Positions 48,631 to 58,602 of a stretch of 64,000 bases of DNA are shown here, in pieces. Numbering within the stretch: position 1 is the stretch's first letter; each line of letters opens with the position of its first letter. The notes under the pieces are model-generated. The model worked only from the letters and a program-made list of their open reading frames with translations. It did no database searches and was not told the DNA's origin. This DNA is from Poecilobothrus nobilitatus. Lineage: Eukaryota; Arthropoda; Insecta; Diptera; Dolichopodidae. The stretch lies in assembly GCA_947095535.1 (NCBI GenBank), contig OX352773.1, positions 266,158,515 through 266,222,514 on the forward strand. The letters are read 5' to 3'. Position numbers and translations under genes: made by a program.

Positions 48631-49336
48631 AGGACGAAAAAGGATAAATAAATATAAAAATCTTCGAAGTTTTGTTTCTTTTTATTAGACGTTTGGTTAA
48701 ATTATTACAACTTTATATTTAAAATTTTCATTTAGGCAAAACAAAACATACTTAGTCAAAGATTAGCAGCATATCAGTTAATTAGCTATTGTTTGCAAGT
48801 ATTGAAATAGAAAAAAAAACATTATAAACGAAAATTATAATACCGAAAATATTGAAAAGATCAGCTATAAACTAAATATAGAACAAAAGTTACAGAAATT
48901 ATATATCAGCTATGATTAATATTTGCTAAAATTATAATTAAATTGATTGGTAAAGTGCGGTTTTTAGTACAGATTTATTATCATTAATATCAGAAGAATT
49001 TAAGTTAACTTCTAGCAACATTCTAGTTAAAAGTTAAAATCTTCTTCAATTGATTCGTTTTGACCATAATCAGTTCTGCGCTTTTTAAGCAATTAAATAA
49101 GTCTGATTCTATTCAAATTCTCGCTAATTAATCTCATTATTATTAGAGTTTAATAATAATATATATGTATGTATATATGACCCATATATATATACGTTTT
49201 CAATAATTATTTGGTAGATAAAAGAGATATCTACCACTAATGTACTAATAGCAAGATAATTAAATGTCTTTAAACCGCCGAGGTATACCGTTCAATATCA
49301 TTTTATATGCTTTTATATTAACTCGTCGCTGTCGGT

Positions 49337-49387
<51 letters not shown>

Positions 49388-49448
49388 TTTGTCATTCTGT
49401 CACGCTTTTTATTATCTTCGTAATCTGTTAGCAACATTTGTAAGTGTA
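48631..49448. other. AT-rich DNA with a (TTTA)n microsatellite
   Basis: About 13 copies of TTTA at 49335-49390. Nothing else is recognised. Confidence 0.5.
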
Positions 49449-49525
49449 GTATGGTGCAGAGGATAGTGTACAGGTTTCAAAAGTGGGGATCATGTTGTTC
49501 GAATCCAGTTCACATGCAACATTTT
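49449..49525 (+). repeat. tRNA-like sequence, SINE-like, copy 1
   Basis: ATGGTGCAGAGGATAGTG (A-box-like) and GTTCGAATCCAGTTC (B-box-like), followed by a run of T. Same family as 49813-49895. Confidence 0.5.
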
Positions 49526-49812
49526 TTTTTTTTAACTATCTATTCATCAACATTTTTTGAATAAAATATGTATACATTTTTGTATATATCAATTTAAAAC
49601 TTACATTTTTATCTCTTATTCATGCATACGAACATACACATTATATTTTTGATCTTTCCTGGTGTTTTGTATTAGCATAATTAGCAAAACACAATCCATA
49701 CATACAATATTTCTATGTATGTTGCTAAGTTATTTTGTTTACAACATTTGTTTAGTATTTAAATCAAAATATTTGCTGTCAACATTCTTTAATGCATGTT
49801 GAATTAATGCAT

Positions 49813-49895
49813 ATATGGTGCAGAGGATAGTATACAGGTCTTGAAAGTGAGTGTTAATGTGTGGACTGCGGTTCGAATCCAATTCGTATATGTAT
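49813..49895 (+). repeat. tRNA-like sequence, SINE-like, copy 2
   Basis: ATGGTGCAGAGGATAGTATAC and GGTTCGAATCCAATTCG, then a T run of about 25. It lies about 365 bases from copy 1 inside a direct duplication whose downstream halves are 49655-49800 and 50085-50215 (GCAAAACACA, ATTATTTTGTTT, GTCAACATTCTTT). Confidence 0.55.
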
Positions 49896-50671
49896 AATTT
49901 TTTTTTTTTTTTTTTTTTTAACTCTATTCATCAATATTTTTTAAATAAAATTTTATGTATAATAGATTCAAAACTTTATTTTTCTTCTTATTCATAATTC
50001 ATGCATACAATACACATGTATTTGATCTTTCCTGCTATAATAATTTAGTTCAATCAATCTTGATGTGCACATGGGTTTTGTATTAGGATTTAGCAAAACA
50101 CAAAATATATAGGTACAATATTTTTATGTTGCTAAATTATTTTGTTTTAAAACATTTGTTTAGGATTTCAATCAGAATATTTGTTGTCAACATTCTTTAT
50201 TGCATATTGAATATGCATGGCGTTAAAAATTAATGTTTTATTTGTTTTATTTAGGAACATTTATTATGTACATTTATTGTGTATATAGATAGCAAATAAA
50301 ATTTTATTCAAAATAATTCGAATTGCCAAATTCAAACTACATACATACATAATATTATTTTTGTACATAGAAAAGAATATAAAAAGTAAAGATCATTACA
50401 AAATTATGCTTTTGCGCATTACGCATTATGATTTACAAACAAAATTTTGTCAACACAAAAAATTAAAACTACGTATGTAAATATGTACGTACGTATGTAT
50501 GTACATAATATTTATTTATTTATTTATATTCAGGTACCGTGGTACATAAATGTGCCAGGTAGCTATAACCATTGTTTCCTGGTAGGAATGTGTACGTGAT
50601 ATAATGATATTTTATAAAGTATTTACATATTGCGATATATGAATATTTTTTTTTTTTATTTTATAATTATT
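49896..50671. other. Duplicated AT-rich segment
   Basis: Mainly the second half of the ~365-bp duplication noted at 49813, then a TACGTACGTATG-type microsatellite (50470-50505). Confidence 0.4.
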
Positions 50672-50758
50672 GTACCCAGCCGGGAATCGAACCCGAGACC
50701 TCTCATTCCCTTATGAATGAGAAGCGGTGCGTCAACCACTGCACCAATGGCTTGATAC
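50672..50758 (-). repeat. tRNA-like sequence with long variable arm, SINE-like
   Basis: On the minus strand: TGGTGCAGTGGTTGACGC (A box) and GGGTTCGATTCCCGG (B box with a perfect T-arm stem). Outer stem GTATCAAGCC/GGCTGGGTAC has one mismatch, and an extra arm CTCATTC/GAATGAG is present. An A-rich tail follows. It is the most tRNA-like sequence of the window, but the acceptor stem is too long for a normal tRNA and no CCA-adjacent discriminator fits, so I call it SINE-like. Confidence 0.55.
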
Positions 50759-51263
50759 ACATAATATTATGTTAAACTAATTTCCTAAATTATTTTGTTC
50801 CGGTCCATTTGTTTATAATTTAAATCAAGATATTTGTCAACATTTTTTACTGCATGATCTTATTAAGCGATTAGGAAGGTAGGTGTTCAAGGTTAGATGT
50901 TTGTTTGGATATACGATATACTACTAATAGTATACTATAGAAATATACAGTAAAGTACATTTATGTATATCATTTTCATTCGAGTTATGTTGTTGGATTG
51001 TAATATTTATATAATCACAGTATTTTGGTACATATTTTACCCTTCGAGGTACTTTCTTTATTTATGAATTACATACTGGAATAAAAATTTTTACTCTTGC
51101 TGTAATGGAATCGATTTAACATCTCTTAATTTTCTTAAACATTTGGTATAAAATTATAAAACGTATTTTATATCAGAAACAATAATTAATCTATGTATGA
51201 ATAAAAAATATCCCATATTTTTAAATTCAAATTATGTGTTTCATTTAAAACTAAAAAGTATAA
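50759..51263. other. AT-rich DNA
   Basis: A third, partial copy of the ~365-bp duplicated segment at about 50775-50850 (ATTATTTTGTTC, ATATTTGTCAACATT). No gene is seen. Confidence 0.35.
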
Positions 51264-51680
51264 AATAAAATAATATGTAAAAAAAATATTTTTTAAAATA
51301 TGCTTTTATCGAAACCAAATTCGCCCCCTAAAAAGTAGAAAATAAAATTGATTGCAAAACTTTAGCTTTTTTGACTGTTATAATATAAAAGTGAATTGCT
51401 AGTGCAAGCATTTTGGACTGTTATAATATAAAAGTTAATTGCTGGAATAAGGTTAAATAGAAATCTAGGAAATTTGAGGTTCGTGTTTCTTTTTTATTCC
51501 AGCAATTTACTTTTATATTATAACAGTCCAAAATGCTTGCACTAGCAATTCACTTTTATATTATAACAGTCAAAAAAGCTAAAGTTTTGCAATCAATTTT
51601 ATTTTCTACTTTTTAGGGGGCGAATTTGGTTTCGATAAAAGCATATTTTAAAAAATATTTTTTTTACATATTATTTTATT
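51264..51680. mobile_element. Foldback element with ~185-bp inverted arms
   Basis: The left arm 51264-51449 and right arm 51497-51680 are near-perfect complements, with a ~47-base loop. Landmarks are ATAATATGTAAAAAAAATA, ATTCGCCCCCTAAAAAGTAG, GCTAGTGCAAGCATTTTGG and TTGCTGGAATAAG. Each arm contains two copies of an ACTGTTATAATATAAAAGT unit. It has no coding capacity and could fold into a long hairpin. A half copy is at 35164. Confidence 0.9.
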
Positions 51681-51695
51681 AAGATAGAATCCTAC

Positions 51696-51798
51696 CTGCA
51701 AATAAATGTTCACTATTCATTAAACCATCGATAAATTTATAAAAAATGCTTTTGTTGCTTCTTAATGGAATGCTTACGAAGGAAGCTGAAACATGAAT
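51696..51798 (-). other. Possible orphan coding exon
   Basis: On the minus strand a polypyrimidine tract and TTTTTAG acceptor precede 103 bases that are open in one frame (IHVSASFVSIPLRSNKSIF... 34 codons) and end at a CAG|GTAGGA donor. The composition is less AT-rich than the surroundings. I do not recognise the protein, and I find no convincing partner exon; the foldback element starts 15 bases beyond the donor. It may be an exon relic or chance. Confidence 0.2.
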
Positions 51799-52408
51799 CT
51801 AAAAAGCAATATAATAAATTGATTAGCAATTACATAGCTTAATCTTATCTCAATAATAAGTTGCATTTCATGAACTACTTATATACATCATATTGGGGTC
51901 ATCATATCCCCTATAAATCTATAGAGGTCATATACCATAAAATTTCTATACCTATAATATCTTAGGCTAATCTTTTTTATATATCAATCTTAGGCTAATC
52001 TTTTTTATCTTAAAACATGCCTATCCCAACTTATTCTTTGGGCTGTTTTTATCTATTCAAAAATAAATTCTTTATTCATGCAAGCATTCATCACATGACG
52101 TGGGAAAAAATCCATTACCTTTCTTGACTTAAAATAGTATTTAAAAGTAGCATTATCTTAAAATATATTTTAATTTTAATTTTTATAGTGAATATTACTT
52201 TATTTTAACAACCGTTGTAGTATAATCTATATTTATAATTTAGTAGTTTTCAGCCACACACTACGTATTATGAATTCCGTTTCAAGCTTTTATATTTTTT
52301 ACGATTTGTCTACTATAAAACCTATACACAATATATATTAATAATAAAATGTAAGCAACCTATAAATGTAAATATGTGTAAATATGTAAAACCTGTAAAC
52401 CTGTAAAT
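51799..52408. other. AT-rich DNA, no gene seen
   Basis: No frame, repeat or RNA gene recognised. Confidence 0.3.
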
Positions 52409-52576
52409 ATGAAAAATACTAGAGGAATTCCAGATGCAGTGGGCAGAGAAATTATCATAGCTAAAAGAGAAGAACGAAAGTGGCTAAGGAACTGGATAAA
52501 GGAAAAAAAGCGACTCATAGAGTTTGGTCTGCCAAAAATTAATTTTAGTTTAAGTTATATATATATGTATACATAA
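52409..52576 (+). CDS. Short open frame of unknown function (55 codons)
   Basis: ATG at 52409, TAA at 52574. The product is charged and probably helical (AKREERKWLRNWIKEKKRLI), and the first 45 codons have a less AT-rich composition than the flanks; the last ten are low complexity. It resembles a coding exon more than most frames in this window, but I recognise no family and see no promoter. The true coding part may be an exon of a larger gene, or a relic. Confidence 0.2.
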   Translation: MKNTRGIPDAVGREIIIAKREERKWLRNWIKEKKRLIEFGLPKINFSLSYIYMYT

Positions 52577-54253
52577 TTTTATGCGTTCAAAAGGTTTTAC
52601 ATATTTAACTATAAAAATTTTATGTTCCTTGAGAAATACTCAAATAATTAATAATAATTTTATGTTCCTTCAAATACTGTTTGTTGATAAATAGTTTAAG
52701 TTTTAACATTTTTTGTAATTCTTTTTTTTAGTTTTTATATACATATATGAATTGTTTTGTTTATTTTTTTTTATGTTGCATATATTAATAATTGTTTTGT
52801 TTATTTTTATAATACATAAAAAAATTGAATATCAAGCAAAGCCATTTATTGTGCTTCAATATCTAACATATTTTGGTAACTTTTTGTCAATTTGGTAACT
52901 TTACAAAACCAATTTGGTAAGCAAATTTTTTTCTGAGTGGCAACCCTGACTATATTCTATGTTTTGATTTTATTGCTCTTGAACAAATTGAGTACTCAAA
53001 ATTTTCTCTCGCATATTTACTCAATTTGAAAACTTCAAAACGAGTATACACAACATTTGTTTAAATATGAATGTTTTAAAAGCGATTTCAAATGCATTTA
53101 TGCACATGTTTAGTACGTACCTATGTACATAGGTATATAGGAATGAATGCATATGCATATTAATATAAGTATGTATATTTGGTATCTTGTAGTAAACTTT
53201 CAGAATATTTTAATGTTGATTTTGTTAACACATTATTTTTCACATTTCTTTTCTAAATATTTTATATAAAAATCAATATTGTCATTAGTGAATTTTCATT
53301 TTTTTAATCGGCTTTATCTAAACATAAATCTAATGTTTGTAAAACAATTTTCAATAAATAAAAGTAGCGATATATTGTATCAACAAGACATTAATTTGCA
53401 TCAATTTATGTAACTTTCAGTTTGCAACCATAGAGAAATTGAAAAAAATATGTAGCTTTGTTTTGCTATTGGCAAAATTTTTTTTTTGTATTCTGTTTGT
53501 GTCCCACTTTCGATATTGGATATTTCTAGGCATTATGGAAAAGATACAATATCAAAATTATTTTATCTTTAATTATTGAAGTGCTTCTGTACTCAGGTTC
53601 TTTTTTTTGCGTCACATCTACCACTTTTCTTGAAGCATATAATTATTACACTATCTCAAATTTATACGTATTAGTAAAAAAATTGTTTATATTTTGTAAA
53701 TCTGCATAGTACCTACATCTTAACTTTACGTATTTTATCAACATTATGAATGAAATTATAGACATTTTATTTCGCTCTTTTATTTTTAAATGATTGCGTA
53801 AAAAAAATGTTCAGTAAGCACATTTTTAAAAAAAAAATTGAAAAATTTGTTTATTAGTTCCAATAATATTATGGTTCCAATAATATTATGGTACAACTTT
53901 TTTTTTGTATTTAAAAATGCAAAAGAACAGGACAATATTCGCTATATAAATCAATATTAAAATTATACATTTTTTGCAATTTAACTTTAATCTTTTGTAA
54001 TTTAACATTTATGTCAAAACAAAATTTTGTAAGGTTTTTCTTCTTTTGTATCGTCGGCACGTTTTAAGTTAAATGTTTTAAATTTTGAGAGAAAATTGAA
54101 TTATCTCAGAAAATATTGTTTGTATGTTCTCTAATTTAAGAGGTATTATTAGGGGTCAACAATCGAAAATTTACTATTTTCAGATACCTTGTAACTTTTT
54201 GTAAAAATAGACACCTTGACATCCTGTAAAAATATTCTTAAAGTATAATAAAA
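52577..54253. other. AT-rich DNA, no gene seen
   Basis: A short direct repeat (CCAATAATATTATGG) at about 53860-53890. Bases 53930-54220 contain worn family B module phrases (ATAGACACC, AATCGAAAATTTACTATTTT, TTAATTTAAGAGGTATTA) that I cannot delimit. Confidence 0.35.
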
Positions 54254-55016
54254 CGAGGAAGAGTGCAGTAGAGTAGACTGTGTCAACTCTGGGATACCCG
54301 TATGAACGTAATATATCCTATTATAAAACTTGATCATCTTTTAAAAACATTCAGATGTTTTAGTACCGAACTACAGAGATATATTTATGTAAATTGTGGA
54401 GTTGTATGACAGCTACCCGAATCTATTGCGCCTAGCTTCATTAAGTTCCAAGAAATGCAAGAAGCCTGAACCGGCTCCTTTAGACCAATCAAATTTTACA
54501 AAAGTTTTTGGCATGCAACTCGACACTTTTTCACTAAATTTAAGATGGCTAGCTTCAATAGACACTGAGTTATTTTCATTTAAAAAGAGAAATTGTATGG
54601 CAACTTTCCGAACCTGCCATATCATCATAACCAAATTTTACAGAAGTTGTTGCCATAAAACTGGATCATCATTTGCAAAATTTCAGATACCTAAATTGAA
54701 TAGACAGTGGGTTATTTCCATTTAAAGAAAGAAGTTGTATGGCATCTACTCGAACCCGGCGGCCGAAAATGCTGAAGTTAAATAGCAAAACTAACAATTT
54801 TGTAAAAGTGATGTAAAAAAAATTTCAGCCTCCTAGCTCCTTTATTTTTTGAGTTATCGTGCGGACGGACGGACGGACGTACATGGCTTAATCGACTCAG
54901 AGTTCGATTCTGAGCCGATCCATACCTTTGACACTATATCTAGCTCGACTCCTTTAAGGTGTCACAAACGTAATGGCAAATTTATTATACCCTTGAACAT
55001 AGTTCATACGGGTATA
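54254..55016 (-). mobile_element. Helentron-like element, family A, complete, minus strand
   Basis: CGAGGAAGAGTGCAG at 54254 and TCATACGGGTATA ending at 55016 are the two ends. The GTCC block is at about 54863-54880. Only about one internal repeat is present, so this is the shortest complete copy (763 bases). Confidence 0.85.
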
Positions 55017-55842
55017 AAAAGTAAAACTTCCACATTACATATGCCAGACATCTGCAGGGTAATGAGACAAATATTGTAGTTAGTTATTATTATTATCTTT
55101 TTATTATTTCTAATATATAAATATTAGTCAAACCACAACTACATATATACCTACATATTTTTTTTTTCTTTAAACATTTGTAATCTTCTTTTTGAATACC
55201 CCTTTAAATGAAAACATAATGCTGAAAATTGATAAGAAAGTGTGCTACATTAGTAGAAACCAGTGATGGGATGTAATTTTTTTTTTTAAATGTAATCAAT
55301 CATTGGAAAACTCATATAATATTAAAATTTTGGTTAAATTTTTTATATAACATGTACTTTTATTTTACTACAAAAAATGAAATTAAATACAAATATAAAA
55401 AATAATTTACAAAATAGTAAAAAATTTAACTTTATACTATAATTAATTTTAATTAAATTCCTAAAATAATTTTGTTGAGAAGGTAATAATAAAGTTTAGG
55501 TACATATAAAATGAGTATTTTATGATTTAAATTAAAATTTACCTAAAAATATGAATAAAATAAGATTCACAATTAATTTGAATTTTGTATCGCTAGCTGT
55601 TAGAAACAGCTTCTTAGGAGAGAGATTGCTGTTAGGCTGTTTGTATCTCCAGCTGTTTGGAGAGATTAATGATTAAAAATTCAAAATTTTCTTATTTTTA
55701 AACATATGTAACCAAGGCATACATGTACAATTTTTTTCAAATGAAAACATATTTTCTTAACTATAAGAGATTCTTTATAATTGAAAACTATCTCTAAATT
55801 TTACAGTTTATTTTTTCTGAATTTTTAAAAGCTTTTATTTTT
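55017..55842. other. AT-rich DNA, no gene seen
   Basis: No recognised feature. Confidence 0.3.
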
Positions 55843-57600
55843 AGCACATTTCCAAAAAAATTTTGAAAAAATGTGCTTATTAGTTTCACTCTGTCCGTCC
55901 GTCCGTCCGTCTGTTTACAAAACTTCTACACCGTTAAAGATAGAGAAAAAAAATTTTAACCATAGGTAGGTCTCATAAAAAAAATAATTTTGTGGAACAA
56001 CTTTTTCATGTAGCCCCCCCCCCATTACGGAGCTACAGCCCCTCAAACTTTGAAAAAGCCCTATTTTTAAATGCATATATCTTATGTTCTGCTTAAGATT
56101 TTTTCAATCTGAAAACGTCATTCGATAGGTATTTTTTTTATCTTTGTAAATTAATATCAAAATTATACATTTTTTTTAAATTTAGTATTTAAATTTACCG
56201 TTATGTGAAAACCAAATTTTGCATGATTTTTCTACTTTCATAACTCCGGCACGCTTCTAGATAGAAGCTTGAAATTTTGAGGCAAGAAAGAACTTTTAGA
56301 ATTAGTATAAGTTTGCTCAGAAAATTTTTTCGGACCACCCCCTGTTTATGAGCTATTAGGGCTTAAAAATTGAAAATTTGCTATTTTTAAACACCTGTAA
56401 CTTAGGAACCTGTACACATTTTACTTCTGCAAGATATAAAAATTAAAGCTACAATAATATATGTGTGTTAAAGGTTTATTTTAATTGTAAAGGGTTCCAA
56501 AGTTGCAGCTCTTCAAAATTGCGAAAAAGCCCCATTTTCAGATGTATATATCTCAGGCTATGCGTAATAGTTTTGCAATCTAAAACCGCCAGAAGATCGA
56601 AAATTTTATTATCTATATAAAACAATATCAAAATTATGTAATATTTTGTAATTTACGATTTAAATTTACCGTTATGTGAAAACCACATTTTGCATGAAAT
56701 TTCTTTTTTCATAACTCCGGCACCCCTTTAGATAGGAACCTGAAATTTTGAGACAAGAAAGAACTTTTAGAATTAGTATAAGTTTCCTCAGAAAATTTTT
56801 TGGTAACGCCCCCTCTTTAAGAGTTATTACGCCTCAAAACTTGAAAATTTGCTATTTTTAGACACCTGTAACTTAGGCACCTGTAAAAATTTTTCTTCGA
56901 CAAGACATGAAAATTAAAGCTACAATAATATATTTTTACGTGTGTGAAAGGTTTATTTTAGTTGTAAAGGGTTCCAAAGCTGCAGCTCTTCAAAATTGTA
57001 AAAAAGCCCCATTTTCAGATGTATATATCTCGGGCTTTGCGTAATAGTTTTACAATCTAAAACCGGCAGAAGATCGAAAATTTTATTATCTATATAAAAG
57101 AATATCAAAATTATGTAATATTTTGTAATTTACTATTTAAATTTACCGTTATGTGAAAACCACATTTTGCATGAAATTTCGTTTTTCATAACTCCGGCAC
57201 GCCTTTAGATAGGAACGTGAAATTTTGAGACAAGAAAGAACTTTTAGAATTAAGTTTTCTCAGAAAATTTTTTGGTAACACCCCTTATTTAAGAGTTATT
57301 ACGCCTCAAAAATTGAAAATTTGCTATTTTTAGACACCTGTAACTTAGGCACCTGTACAAATTTTTCTTCGGCAAGACATGAAAATTTAAGGTTTAATAA
57401 TACATTTTTACGTGTGTTAACGGCTTTTATTGGTTATGTAGGATTCCGGAATTACAGCCCCTCAAAATTTCAAAAATGTCCTATTTTCACATTTTTTCTT
57501 ATTACATGAAATTTTCAAATTTTTGTGTAACTTCTAAACAGTTTGTATTGAGTTTTGGAAATGTGAGCTTTTAAAAACCGTTGGTTTACATTCTACCTTG
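55843..57600 (+). mobile_element. Helentron-like element, family B, complete, three modules
   Basis: 5' palindrome AGCACATTTCC...AAAAAATGTGCT (55843-55881), GTCCGTCCGTCCGTCTG (about 55893) and TTTACAAAACTTCTACACCG. Three tandem modules of ~474 bp are marked by CCGTTATGTGAAAACCA at about 56198, 56669 and 57146, and by CACCTGTAACTTAGG. The 3' end has GTTTTGGAAATGTGAGCTTT and TCTACCTTG at 57600. This is the longest family B copy; it encodes no protein. Confidence 0.8.
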
Positions 57601-58602
57601 TTTTTTTTTCTTTTTAGAATAAATAACAAAAAAAATTGTATGACAATTAATAATAATAAGAATAACAAATATCTTGAAATTATGAAAATTTATTTTAAAT
57701 TAATTAAATAAAGATTTTCGGTTAATCAAATTCAATTTGATTTAAATATTTAACTAACAAAATGTCCTTGAGATTTAATAATAAATTCAATTAGTAAATT
57801 AATCCTTATATTGTTAAATCCTTCTTTATTAAATAAGCAAAAAAAAAACAAAAAAAAACAAAACTAAAAAAGGAACAATATACAATACCTACTTTTCTGT
57901 CACAGTAAATCTTAATTAATTTAAAGATTGAACAAATTTTATTTAAAACTTAAGAAATTTTATTACTTTTATATCATTTGGTGGATAGACATCAATGGAT
58001 TCTATCCCTTTTTTTTATTTCCTTCTTCCATTTTTGAAAATGACAAAAAACTAACATTTTTGAAGCGTTTGAAAAACTAGAATGGTAAATTAGGAAAACT
58101 CTATTTTTTGAAGCGTTCAAAAAATAGAATCTAAAAATTAGGGAAAATTACTTTTTTGATGCGTTTATTTATATTTATTTGAAAATTATTTTTACTTCTT
58201 TAAATTTTGACTATCTCTTACTTTTCGTGTATAACTATAATAAAAAACATTTTACTTTTAAAACGAATAGCTCAGAACTTCAGTTAAGTTTCCAATTTTC
58301 ACCGTATTTATTAACACCTAAAAATGTCAAAAAACATATATAAAAAAAATGCCAGAACAAGTGGAACCAAATTAGAGGAAAAATAGAAAAATTTCTATTT
58401 TTCAGTTTCTAAAAAAGTGAACAAACAGTGATGAAAAGTTGACGCTTTAAGTATAAAAAAGGTATAAAAAGATGACGTCTAATCGCTAAGTAACTTTTTT
58501 TGTGTTTGAATAAACCAATAAATTTATTTTTACTTTTGAATTTGATTTTAGTTTTAATTTAATTCCTCGACGAATTAGTCATGTCTTAAGAATTAGTTAA
58601 AA
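57601..58602. other. AT-rich DNA with a small tandem repeat
   Basis: A ~60-bp unit (TTTTTGAAGCGTT...AAAA...TAGAAT...AATTAGG) is repeated about three times at 58050-58170. No gene is seen. Confidence 0.4.
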
